Origin: Oscillatoria sp. FACHB-1407
GTDB taxonomy: Bacteria; Cyanobacteriota; Cyanobacteriia; Elainellales; Elainellaceae
NCBI RefSeq assembly: GCF_014697545.1
Contig: NZ_JACJSA010000025.1
Coordinates: forward strand, 44,770 to 108,769
Length of the DNA stretch: 64,000 bases
Reading direction: 5' to 3'
Position 1 is the stretch's first letter. The number at the start of each line of letters is the position of its first letter. The notes under the pieces are model-generated. The model was not told the origin of the DNA. It searched no databases and saw only the letters and a list, made by a program, of their open reading frames with translations. Shown here in pieces: positions 25,071-33,940 of this stretch. The position numbers and the translations under genes are program-made.

Positions 25071-25508
25071 ATGGGACTCAAGGATAAGCTCAAAGACAAG
25101 ACGATTCAGGCAAACTTGGTGGCAGACTGTGCCAAATTGATGGATGAGCAGGTCGCTGCCAAAGGTGGAATCTCTGGAATGGCTTTAAAGGCAGCTTATA
25201 GTGTTGTGAAAGGAATTGAGCCAAGCTACATTCCGAAAGCAATCCAACGGTTATTACCAGATGCACTGGCTGCCCTCGAACCCATGTGGGATGAAGGGAT
25301 GCAGTCAGGCGATCCCGCTGCCTATCTGACCCAAAACCGCTCTCGCACAGCGGATACGCTACTGAGCATCACCGATGTCAAAATCGAAAATTCAAAAAAT
25401 GGGGCTGTGCGTGCCTCCTATAACCAGTTCCGCAAATCAGTGAAAAATGATGTGGAAGAGGCAGTTCCAGGGTTGGCTAAAATTTTAAGGACTCATATTC
25501 AGGTTTAA
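25071..25508 (+). CDS. Conserved-looking small soluble protein, unknown (DUF6918-like)
   Basis: 145 residues, mostly helical, with no membrane segment. It begins MGLKDKLKDKTIQANLVADC and contains GGISGMALKAAYSVVKGIEP and IQRLLPDALAALEPMWDEG. The pattern recalls a family of uncharacterised bacterial proteins with a GG(I/L)SG..(I/L)KA.Y motif (possibly DUF6918), but that match is from memory. TAGGAAG before the ATG is a fair ribosome binding site. It stands alone, with repeats on its downstream side. No function can be proposed. Confidence 0.7.
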   Translation: MGLKDKLKDKTIQANLVADCAKLMDEQVAAKGGISGMALKAAYSVVKGIEPSYIPKAIQRLLPDALAALEPMWDEGMQSGDPAAYLTQNRSRTADTLLSITDVKIENSKNGAVRASYNQFRKSVKNDVEEAVPGLAKILRTHIQV

Positions 25509-25861
25509 TTGATAGTGGCGGGGGGAAACATCTCGACTTCACTTCAGGATAAGGATCTTGGCGGTTGAGACCGCAACTACAAGAGCAAGACCAACCTGCG
25601 TCGGTTCGTCAAACCTTGATTTTCCGGAGTCCGCGACAGTGGACTTCGTCCTGTAGCCGCGAATTCATTCGCCAAGTGTTTAACCTGAATTGACGTTGAT
25701 CAGGGTAGAGATGGCTATAATATGGCTTTGGTCGAAAAGCTTAGGGCAACGGCAAGGATCAAACGCTGATTCTAGGGGAGCTTCCTGACCCCATCGGATG
25801 TGACTAAGGCTGTTACAGACCAAATCTTGTAGGCTGAATTGCAGCGTATTCTTCTACCGCT
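25509..25861. repeat. Dispersed repeat family G, copy 1
   Basis: About 25556-25695 (GGCGGTTGAGACCGCAACTA..., ending GCCGCGAATTCATTCGCC) recurs in inverted form at about 53765-54005, and a partial copy is at about 28525-28600. The rest, 25700-25861, shows no gene and probably holds the P450 promoter. Confidence 0.6.
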
Positions 25862-27196
25862 ATGACGTTGCCTGATGGTCCAAAGGCTCCCTATTGGTTG
25901 AGGGGCATTCGGTTGATTGTCCAACCGCTGCAATATCTGGAAGGATATCAACGTCGCTATGGCGACCTGTTTATGGTGCGCGGGGCGTCAACTTCGGTGG
26001 TTTATTTGAACCATCCCTCGGCAATTCAAACGGTTTTTTCAGCGGCACCAGAGCACTTTAGCAGCGGCACGGGGGGACAGGTACTCAAGTTTCTTTTGGG
26101 TGACTCGTCTGTCATTATCGTGGATGGCGATCGCCACCAGCGTCAGCGGCGGTTGTTGTTACCTCCGTTTCATGGCGATCGCTTAAAGACTTACAGTCAA
26201 CTCATCTGTGATGTGGCTCAACAGGTGACGACCCACTGGCAGATCGGCAAACCCTTTCGAGTCCGTCCAGTGATGCAGGAGATTACCCTGCGAATTATTT
26301 TGAAAGCGGTGTTTGGCTTGAGTGAGGGCGATCGCTTTGACCAGTTGCGCCAGCAGTTGAGTGCGTTGCTCGATTCGCTGGGCTCTCCTTTGAGTGCCTC
26401 TCTAATTTTCTTCCCAATTCTGCGTCAAGATTGGGGTGCATGGAGTCCGTGGGGGCGATTTGTCCGGTTGAAGGAGCAGGTCGATCACCTGATTTATGCC
26501 GAAATTCGCGATCGCCAACAACGCCCTGACCCCACCCGTAATGACATTTTGACGCTCCTGATGAGTGCGCGTGATGACACGGGGCAACCCCTCACAGAGC
26601 AAGAATTGCGCGACGAGTTGATCACGCTGTTGCTGGCAGGACATGAAACCACTGCCTCTGCGTTGTCGTGGGCATTCTACTGGGTTCACAAATTACCCAC
26701 TGTGCAGGACAAATTGCGATCGGAGTTGGATCGTTTAGGCAACTGTGCTGAGCCAGAAGAAATTGCGCGATCGCCCTATCTGACGGCAGTCTGTCAGGAA
26801 ACCTTGCGAATCTATCCGGTGACGCTGACTACTGGAGTTCGAGTGCTGCAATCGCCTTTAGAGGTGATGGGATATCACTTGGAAGCAGGAATGGTTTTGT
26901 TTCCCTGCACCTACTTAGTTCACCAGCGAGAGGATTTGTATCCCAATCCCCAAGAATTTAAGCCAGAACGGTTCTTGCAGCGGCAGTTTGCCCCCTACGA
27001 ATACCTGCCCTTTGGTGGCGGAAATCGCTATTGCATTGGTGCAGCTTTTGCCATGTTAGAGATGAAGTTGGTGCTGGCTACGATCTTGCGTGACTGGCAG
27101 CTTGCCTTACCCTCATCCCAACCAGTTAAGCCCGTGCGTCGGGGGTTGACGCTTGCTCCACAGGGGCATCTGAAGTTGGTTGCAACGGCTCGCTGA
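25862..27196 (+). CDS. Cytochrome P450, CYP110-like
   Basis: 444 residues, full length for a bacterial P450. Visible landmarks are the I-helix oxygen-binding motif LLAGHETTASAL, the K-helix ExxR in CQETLRIYP, the PERF-type motif FKPERFL, and the haem loop FGGGNRYCIGAAFAMLEMK with the proximal Cys. The N-terminal PDGPKAPYWLRGIRLI...PLQYLEGYQRRYGDLF is typical of cyanobacterial CYP110 enzymes, which hydroxylate long-chain fatty acids, alkanes or terpenoids. No redox partner is adjacent; ferredoxin would be supplied in trans. Substrate unknown. Confidence 0.92.
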   Translation: MTLPDGPKAPYWLRGIRLIVQPLQYLEGYQRRYGDLFMVRGASTSVVYLNHPSAIQTVFSAAPEHFSSGTGGQVLKFLLGDSSVIIVDGDRHQRQRRLLLPPFHGDRLKTYSQLICDVAQQVTTHWQIGKPFRVRPVMQEITLRIILKAVFGLSEGDRFDQLRQQLSALLDSLGSPLSASLIFFPILRQDWGAWSPWGRFVRLKEQVDHLIYAEIRDRQQRPDPTRNDILTLLMSARDDTGQPLTEQELRDELITLLLAGHETTASALSWAFYWVHKLPTVQDKLRSELDRLGNCAEPEEIARSPYLTAVCQETLRIYPVTLTTGVRVLQSPLEVMGYHLEAGMVLFPCTYLVHQREDLYPNPQEFKPERFLQRQFAPYEYLPFGGGNRYCIGAAFAMLEMKLVLATILRDWQLALPSSQPVKPVRRGLTLAPQGHLKLVATAR

Positions 27197-27209
27197 ACCG
27201 TGTAGGACA

Positions 27210-28484
27210 TTAAGGCGATCGCTCAAATGCCTGAACAACCGATTTTCCTGCAACATCAACGGCTCGACTGGCGACAAATAGGCGATCGCCCTCAACGACT
27301 GGAGTATTAAGATGGCTGTGCATAAAGGTGGGAGTGCGCCACAACACACGACCATCAGTGGCATCATAGGCGTTAAGCCAGGTGTGATTGTCAGCGGAGC
27401 CATAGAACCCAAGAGTCACGTTTTCAATTCGTAGATCGCTCGCGTAAATCGTGTTATCAGCGAGAATCAACCCTCCGGGTGCCTGATTACTCTCCAACGG
27501 TAGAACAATGCGGCGCAATTCATCTCCTGATTGTTTATCTAACACATTTAGATGAAGGCTTTGGTCGCTGTCCTCCCGTTTCCAGAGAAACGCCTCGCGA
27601 TCGCTGGCAAGCATGGTGAAGCCAATCGTTGAATAGCTCCAGCGTTCCTGACCTGTCTTTAAGTCCAAAGCCTTTACCCAACTGCGCCCTTCGGTGAGAT
27701 TGCCATCGGTATGGGCAGGGTACACAGTATCTCCGATAACCGTCAGATTGTCCAACTCGTCCAGGGTTTTCCATCGCCACAGGAGGTTCCCAGTGGTTGC
27801 ATCCAGGGCTGTAATTTCGTAACCCCGCTGCTCCGTCTGCGGATTAACCAAAATCGGCACAATCAAAATCCCATCCTGGAATTTAGGTGTAATGACATCA
27901 TACGGTTCATAAAAATTGACGGATATCAGGCTATCGGGAGGCGTGAGAAAAGACCAGCGACGTTGGTTATCGGGAGTCAAGGCAACGATTTCATCCTGAT
28001 TAGTATCTGAATCCAGCGATCGCCCAACAATAAAGGTATCCTGATAAGCCGCGAGCGCACTACCCAAAATCATCGCGTCAGGGTCAGCAAATTGAACTGA
28101 CGTTTTGGTTGCACCCGTCGTGGCATCCAGTGTGATCAAGCGATAGTTTTGGTTGGTGGCGTATAGGGTATTATTCTCAACCTTTAACACTCGTTGCACT
28201 GGCTCGGAACTGACCCACCGTTGAGCACCCGATGCGGCATCGAGGGCATAAAGCTGTCCCTGCTGATTCAGCATGTCATAGCTTGGGACGAGAACCAGAT
28301 CATTAACAACAACTAAATTTTGGTTCGCTTCCTGCTCAACCGACCAGAGCGGTTGGCGGATCACGACGTTAGTATCGGAGGCGATCGCCCTGTACCCATG
28401 TTGAAGCGCAATGGGTAGTAGCAAACACAACACCAGTCCAACCAGCAGATTTCGGAAAAATTTCATGACACGAGCCTGTGACAT
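27210..28484 (-). CDS. PQQ-type beta-propeller protein with N-terminal anchor
   Basis: 424 residues. An N-terminal hydrophobic segment (MKFFRNLLVGLVLCLLLPIAL) acts as signal or anchor; the internal ATG at 28466 is a good alternative start. The rest is repeated propeller blades with the PQQ/BamB-like signature (LYALDAASGAQRWVS, ITALDATTGNLLWRWK, KALDLKTGQERWSYS, NAYDATDGRVLWRT). No dehydrogenase catalytic motifs are visible. It is probably a periplasmic scaffold, such as a BamB-like protein, rather than an enzyme. Its stop is 13 bases from the convergent P450 stop. Confidence 0.83.
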   Translation of the reverse strand: MSQARVMKFFRNLLVGLVLCLLLPIALQHGYRAIASDTNVVIRQPLWSVEQEANQNLVVVNDLVLVPSYDMLNQQGQLYALDAASGAQRWVSSEPVQRVLKVENNTLYATNQNYRLITLDATTGATKTSVQFADPDAMILGSALAAYQDTFIVGRSLDSDTNQDEIVALTPDNQRRWSFLTPPDSLISVNFYEPYDVITPKFQDGILIVPILVNPQTEQRGYEITALDATTGNLLWRWKTLDELDNLTVIGDTVYPAHTDGNLTEGRSWVKALDLKTGQERWSYSTIGFTMLASDREAFLWKREDSDQSLHLNVLDKQSGDELRRIVLPLESNQAPGGLILADNTIYASDLRIENVTLGFYGSADNHTWLNAYDATDGRVLWRTPTFMHSHLNTPVVEGDRLFVASRAVDVAGKSVVQAFERSP

Positions 28485-29018
28485 TTTGGATTTTAAATTG
28501 ACGATTGTGAAGGACGTTTGGCAAAGCTCAGCCGAGCCGCAGATCTCGTCTTGATAGCCGCGAATTGATTTACCGGGGTTTAACCCAAATTGACATTTTG
28601 TTACGCTTCAAGTGATTTATCAGTGATTTATCAATCCCTGTAGAAAAGAGGCTTTTCAATCATACAAATTGGCTCGTGCCAAATCCGGCATTGCAACATA
28701 TAGCAATCCCAAACGCGGACACTTGTAGGGGCAGGTTTTGCAGTTTGCTAACGGCAAACCCAAGAACTGATCTGCAAACCCCGTCTCTACCAACATCTGC
28801 CTTGATCACAATTTAATTCGGTATTACAACTGATTTAAAACTGCATCGTGTAAAGATGCCGTTAATGGCTACTGGCTTGCTACTCATAATGCAAATTCAG
28901 GTGTTACTGGCAGGTATGATTCTTGACCACGCACCCCTGTTGCAGGGATGTTTCGCGAAACGCCCCTACAACATTCATACATTAAATCAGCAACGCCCAA
29001 AATCACAACGCAAATGGT
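28485..29018. other. Intergenic stretch with repeat fragments
   Basis: Contains a partial family G repeat (about 28525-28600), a TATAGCAATCC end of the 93-bp element at about 28698, and GTTTCGCGAAACGCCC palindromic sequence near 28950 that recurs near 54085. An open frame at 28856-29050 has no support. No gene seen. Confidence 0.5.
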
Positions 29019-30923
29019 CTATGGCGGATGCACACGGCATCCCTGACTGACCGCTTTCACCAATTCTTTAGCAGTGTAGGGTTTGGGTAGAAAGCTTTGG
29101 ATACCTGAGTTTGCAACGGCAGCGATCTGAGAACTGGACACCAGACCGCTAATGGCGACAATGTTGATGTGAGGATTAATTTTTTGCAAGGCTCGAATCG
29201 TCAACGCACCATCCATCGACGGCATCATGATATCAACCAACACAAGGCTGATGTTGGCTTGATATTCCGTATACAGCACGATCGCCTCAATGCCGCTGTT
29301 CGCCGTTAAAACCCGATAGTTATATGCCTCTAACAAAGCTTTATTGCTGGCACAAATTGCTGCTTCATCATCCACAACCAGGACTAATTCATGATTGCCA
29401 ATGAGCACCTCTGAGTCCTTGTTTTCCCAGGGTTCTGAGGCAACAACTGCCGGGAAAAACAGGTTGAAGTGGGTGCCCTTACCCTGTTCACTAGACACAC
29501 TGACAAAGCCACCGTGACTTTTAACGATACCAATCACGGTGGAAAGCCCCAACCCTGTGCCTTTGCCAAACTCTTTTGTCGTAAAGAAAGGCTCAAAAAT
29601 GCGATCGATCACTTCCGGGGCAATGCCGCTGCCCGTGTCAGACACCGTGATTTGAATGAAGTGACCTACTTTCGCATCCAGGTTCATGCGGGCGTAGTTT
29701 TCATCAATAAACAGATTTTGAGCGGCGATCGCCAGGGTTCCGCCATTCGGCATTGCATCACGGGCATTAATACAAAGATTCATCAAGACCTGATGTAGTT
29801 GGGTTGCATTACCCGTAATCGTCCACAGATCTTGAGCAACTTTTAACTTGGTTTCAATCGATTTAGGAAACGTTTCTCCAATAATGTGCTGAATCTCAAC
29901 GATCAGATGTCTCAGTTGGAGAATGCTACGCTCTCCCTCGACTCCTCGCGCAAACGACAACACCTGTTTGACTAACATCGCGCCCCGTTTGGCATTTCCC
30001 TCTAACATTTGCAACAGTTGTTGATTGCGTTCGTCCGTCTTGGGAAACTTCATCTGTAACAGTTGGGCTGTTGACAAAATGGGTGTCAAAATATTGTTTA
30101 AATCGTGTGCCAATCCACTCGCTAAGGTGCCCAAACTTTCCATTCGCTGAGCACGCAAAAATTGTGATTCCAATGTTTTTCTTTCAGTTACGTCGGTACT
30201 CACGACCAGAATTGATTTCGGCTTGTAATCCTCATCGCGCATCAGTGTCCAACGACTCTCAACAATTATTTCTTTACCTCGACGGCTAATGTGCTGTAAC
30301 TCGCCAGACCATTCTCCCTGTTGAAATAAAATCTTTTGAGCTTCTCTAAATTGAGCAGTAGGTTGTTTATACAGAAGGGCATCCGTACGCTTTCCCAAAA
30401 CTTCTTCAGCACTCCATCCGTAAAGCTGTTCGGCTCCCTTATTCCAAAAAACAATCTCGTGGTGCAAATCTTCAACCAAAATTGCATCCGTTGCAATGTC
30501 AAGTAGGGCAGCCTGTTCGCGAATTTTGTGTTCAGTGCGCTTCCGCTCGATCGCATAGCGAATCGATCGCACCAACAAATCACCTGTCAACTGTCCTTTG
30601 ACTAAATAATCCTGAGCACCCTCCTGCACGGCTGAAAGGGCGATCGTTTCATCATTTAGCCCTGTGATCACCACAATTGGAATATTGCGAGCACAGTTGT
30701 GGAGTTTAGTGAATGTTTCAAACCCCTGTGTATCTGGCAGTGTGAGATCGAGCAGAATTACATCAAAGATATTATCTTGTAATCGCTGTATTCCCTGGCT
30801 AAGGCGATCGACCTGCTCCAACTCAAACTTGACTGAGTTAACTTCTAGCAGAAGCTCCCACAACAATCGAGCATCGCCGGGGTTATCTTCGATTAATAAA
30901 ACGTGGATTGAACACCTTTCCAT
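29019..30923 (-). CDS. REC-PAS-histidine kinase-REC hybrid
   Basis: 634 residues: an N-terminal receiver (about 5-125; phospho-Asp in VILLDLTLPDTQG), a PAS domain (about 135-250), a HisKA-like domain with ASGLAHDLNNILTPI, HATPase_c with NLCINARDAM, DTGSGIAPEV and GTGLGLSTVIGIVKSHGG, and a C-terminal receiver (about 510-630; Asp in LVLVDIMMPSMDG). It begins three bases after the Rcp-like regulator and is the last gene of a four-gene signalling operon. The double receiver arrangement suits input from an upstream kinase and output through a separate Hpt or regulator. Confidence 0.9.
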   Translation of the reverse strand: MERCSIHVLLIEDNPGDARLLWELLLEVNSVKFELEQVDRLSQGIQRLQDNIFDVILLDLTLPDTQGFETFTKLHNCARNIPIVVITGLNDETIALSAVQEGAQDYLVKGQLTGDLLVRSIRYAIERKRTEHKIREQAALLDIATDAILVEDLHHEIVFWNKGAEQLYGWSAEEVLGKRTDALLYKQPTAQFREAQKILFQQGEWSGELQHISRRGKEIIVESRWTLMRDEDYKPKSILVVSTDVTERKTLESQFLRAQRMESLGTLASGLAHDLNNILTPILSTAQLLQMKFPKTDERNQQLLQMLEGNAKRGAMLVKQVLSFARGVEGERSILQLRHLIVEIQHIIGETFPKSIETKLKVAQDLWTITGNATQLHQVLMNLCINARDAMPNGGTLAIAAQNLFIDENYARMNLDAKVGHFIQITVSDTGSGIAPEVIDRIFEPFFTTKEFGKGTGLGLSTVIGIVKSHGGFVSVSSEQGKGTHFNLFFPAVVASEPWENKDSEVLIGNHELVLVVDDEAAICASNKALLEAYNYRVLTANSGIEAIVLYTEYQANISLVLVDIMMPSMDGALTIRALQKINPHINIVAISGLVSSSQIAAVANSGIQSFLPKPYTAKELVKAVSQGCRVHPP

Positions 30924-30926
30924 TCT

Positions 30927-31373
30927 TTACTCCGATGGCAGCTTAACAATGGCTAGCCAAAAATCCTCAATCGAGCGAATAACTTTAATAAATTGTTCTA
31001 AATCAATCGGCTTAGAGATATAACAGTTTGCATGTAGATCATAGGCTTTGAGGATATCCTCCTCGGCGCGGGATGTGGTTAATACGATGACTGGGATACG
31101 TCTCCAATGCTCATTTAATTTAATTTCTGCAAGGACTTCTCGTCCGTCTTTTTTAGGCAGATTCAGATCTAATAAGACCAAATCTGGACGTGGAGCTTCT
31201 ATAAAGCGACCCGTTTGACACAAAAATTCAATTGCTTGTGCTCCATCTTCAACTACGCTGAGATGGTTGGAAATTCTCCCATCCTTGAGCACTTCCTGCA
31301 TCAGTCGAACATCTCCCGGATTGTCTTCGACCAGTAAGATTTCAATTGGTTTGCCGTGGTGGTTAGTACTCAA
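30927..31373 (-). CDS. Single-domain response regulator, Rcp1-like
   Basis: 148 residues: one receiver with no output domain. Motifs are EILLVEDNPGDVRLMQE, the phospho-Asp in LVLLDLNLPKKDGREVL, TTS and the conserved Lys in YISKPIDLEQF. The EDNPGD start and the lengthened middle are characteristic of Rcp1-type regulators that pair with cyanobacterial phytochromes such as Cph1. It lies two bases after the GAF-containing kinase and three bases before a hybrid kinase, so it is a natural shuttle between the two. Confidence 0.92.
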   Translation of the reverse strand: MSTNHHGKPIEILLVEDNPGDVRLMQEVLKDGRISNHLSVVEDGAQAIEFLCQTGRFIEAPRPDLVLLDLNLPKKDGREVLAEIKLNEHWRRIPVIVLTTSRAEEDILKAYDLHANCYISKPIDLEQFIKVIRSIEDFWLAIVKLPSE

Positions 31374-31375
31374 GG

Positions 31376-33940
31376 CTAGTTACTCCGTCTATCTCGCTCT
31401 GGGATGGTGAAGCAAAAATTTGAGCCATTTCCAGGTACAGATTCAACCCAAATTTGACCCTCATGACGCTCTACAATTTTCTTGCAGATAGATAGCCCAA
31501 TCCCATTACCAGCGTATTCGCTGCGATTATGCAATCGTTGAAAAATTACAAAAATTCGTTCAGCATACTGCGGGTCAATGCCAATGCCATTGTCTTTCAC
31601 CGAAAATAACCATTGCTCAGCTTGCCGTTGAGCGGTGATGTGAACCGATGGGCAGGCACAGTTGTGAAACTTGATGGCATTGCCGATCAAATTTTGAAAA
31701 AGCTGTGTTAGTTGAGTGGGATCTGCCATTACTTCAGGCAAATCATTCCAGGTGATGACGGCTTGTTTTTCTTTGATTGCGATTTGCAGATTGGCGATCG
31801 CCTCCTTCATTAGGGTGGTGCAATCAACCCGCTCAAATGGTTTGCCACGAGTGCCCACCCGTGAATAAGCCAACAAGTCGTCAATCAGTGTCTTCATGCG
31901 ATTGGCACCATCTACCGCATAGGCGATAAAGTCATTGGCATCAGCATCGAGGTGATTTTTATACCGTCGCTCTAGCAATTGAAGATAACTGCTAATCATC
32001 CGCAACGGCTCTTGCAAATCATGAGAAGCAATATAGGCGAACTGCTGCAACTCAGCGTTAGAACGGGCTAACTCCTGATGCTGACGAACCTCCTGCTCAA
32101 GCAACTGCGCTTGAGTCAGAGCGATACCGATTTGATCCGCTAACTGTTGCAAAAGATTCGACTCAAAGTCAGTCCATTGTCGAGGTGCTGTGCATTGATG
32201 GGCAATTAATAGCCCCCAAAGCTGTTCTTTGATGAGAATTGGCACTACCAGTTTAGCTCGGACTTGAAATTGTTGAACGAATTGAACCAGGCAAGGGGAG
32301 ATCGTCTCATTGGCTTGCTGAACGTCGGCAATGACTCGCACTCGTCCTTGTTGATAAAGCTGCCGATAATCCTCCGGGAACACCTCCTCAGAAAACTGGT
32401 AACCCAACACGGGTGGCAATCCGGGTAGAACGGCTTCGGCAACTCCTCGTCCAGTGCCATCACTCCAGAGTTGATAGATCAAGACGCGATCCGCTTGTAG
32501 AATGTTTTGCACTTCGGTTACAGCCGTTTGCAAAATATCATCTAGTTGCAGCGATTGACGGATTTTGAGGGTGACCTCAGCAAACAGTTGCGATCGCCGA
32601 TGTTGTAGTTGCAGCTTTTGTTCCGCTTGAGTTCGCTCAAGCTCTGCCAGTGCCCGAGTTGCAAAGATCCGTAGCATCGCCTCTGCCAAACTGGGTTGAC
32701 GCAACGGTTTACAACTGAGAACAACTAGCAACCCCAACACTTGCCCCGACGGGTTAATCAGAGCCATTCCAAGGTAGCCTTGAATGTTGAGGCGCAACAA
32801 CCAGGGAGCGCAGGGGAAGTGTTCCTGCACGTTTCTGGCGTAACAACACAACCCATCTTCTAAGATCACTTCGCATGGGGTGCCTTTTAGCTCATACTCA
32901 AAATTGTCTAAGATCTTGTTCTTGCCGTACACTGCCAGGGTTTTAGCCGTCGGCACCGGGGCATTGGGCACCAATTGGCTGACAAAGGCGTAATCAACCT
33001 CTAGAATTTGCGCCAGATATTGAACCAGCGATCGCAAAAATTCACCCCCTGTCGCCGCTGAAACCCCTTCAGCCGTGTTGCGGAGGATATTTTCTAGTTT
33101 TTTGCGCTCTGTAATGTCCTGAAAGTAAACGGATAAGCCACTTTCAGACGGATAGACATGGATAGCGAACCACCGTCCGAGTGGTGGATAAAACTCCTCA
33201 AATTCAAGGCTGATCCGCTCAGCCATAGCTCGGTGATATTCCCTGTAGAGGCTAGAATTCACCGCTTCTGGAAACGCTTCCCAAATATTTTGGTTTAATA
33301 ATTCTGCCCTACTCCGCTGCAACAGTGGCTCTGCCTGCGAGTTGAGGTAGGTAAAGCACCAGTTGTAATCCAGTGCATAGAAACCATCTGTAATACTCTC
33401 CAGAATGCTAATGCTCAAATGTCGGGCTGACTCCGCATCTGCCCTCGCCTGTTGCTCTTGAGCCAGCAGTTGAATGCGTTCCTCCTCCATGCGCTGCCGC
33501 TCCTGGACTTCCTGTTCCAGGCGGTCATTCTGGGATTGCAGTTGACGGGTCAGGTGTTGCAATTGCAAATGGGTTTGAATTCGGGCTAATACTTCCTCAT
33601 GCTGGAGGGGTTTTGTGATGTAGTCTACAGCCCCCAGGCTAAACCCCTTGACCTTATCCACTGTCTCTGTCAGAGCCGTCATAAAGATAACGGGAATTGG
33701 GTTTGTCGTGGCATTTGCTTTTAAGCGACGACAGGTTTCAAACCCATCCATTCCCGGCATGAGAATGTCTAACAAAATCAAATCTGGTAGAGCGTAATGG
33801 GCTTTTTGCAAGGCACTGTCGCCATCCTCTGCCACGAGGATTTTGAAGCCAGCTTGAGTCAAACAGTCAAACAAAATTTCTAAGTTGGTGGGGATGTCAT
33901 CCACGATGAGGATCGTTCCCCGCTGAGGTGTTGTACTCAT
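31376..33940 (-). CDS. REC-PAS-GAF-GAF histidine kinase with cyanobacteriochrome-like GAF
   Basis: About 854 residues from the ATG at 33940, which overlaps the upstream stop (ATGA); an in-frame start 15 bases earlier is less likely. Order: receiver (Asp in LILLDILMPGMDG), coiled linker, PAS (about 175-280), GAF1 (about 295-440), GAF2 (about 460-615), HisKA with YIASHDLQEPLRMI, HATPase_c. GAF2 has features of bilin-binding domains: VLIYQLW, GRVRVIADV, ISPCLVQFVQQFQV and LVVPILIKEQLWGLLIAHQC. The Cys near residue 550 sits where the chromophore attaches, but is followed by Leu rather than the usual His. An Rcp1-like partner is next. Light sensing is plausible but unproven. Confidence 0.88.
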   Translation of the reverse strand: MSTTPQRGTILIVDDIPTNLEILFDCLTQAGFKILVAEDGDSALQKAHYALPDLILLDILMPGMDGFETCRRLKANATTNPIPVIFMTALTETVDKVKGFSLGAVDYITKPLQHEEVLARIQTHLQLQHLTRQLQSQNDRLEQEVQERQRMEEERIQLLAQEQQARADAESARHLSISILESITDGFYALDYNWCFTYLNSQAEPLLQRSRAELLNQNIWEAFPEAVNSSLYREYHRAMAERISLEFEEFYPPLGRWFAIHVYPSESGLSVYFQDITERKKLENILRNTAEGVSAATGGEFLRSLVQYLAQILEVDYAFVSQLVPNAPVPTAKTLAVYGKNKILDNFEYELKGTPCEVILEDGLCCYARNVQEHFPCAPWLLRLNIQGYLGMALINPSGQVLGLLVVLSCKPLRQPSLAEAMLRIFATRALAELERTQAEQKLQLQHRRSQLFAEVTLKIRQSLQLDDILQTAVTEVQNILQADRVLIYQLWSDGTGRGVAEAVLPGLPPVLGYQFSEEVFPEDYRQLYQQGRVRVIADVQQANETISPCLVQFVQQFQVRAKLVVPILIKEQLWGLLIAHQCTAPRQWTDFESNLLQQLADQIGIALTQAQLLEQEVRQHQELARSNAELQQFAYIASHDLQEPLRMISSYLQLLERRYKNHLDADANDFIAYAVDGANRMKTLIDDLLAYSRVGTRGKPFERVDCTTLMKEAIANLQIAIKEKQAVITWNDLPEVMADPTQLTQLFQNLIGNAIKFHNCACPSVHITAQRQAEQWLFSVKDNGIGIDPQYAERIFVIFQRLHNRSEYAGNGIGLSICKKIVERHEGQIWVESVPGNGSNFCFTIPERDRRSN

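Noticed and set aside
28856..29050. Plus-strand frame of 64 residues
   Set aside because: It overlaps the kinase gene end and repeat fragments; no ribosome site or recognisable protein.
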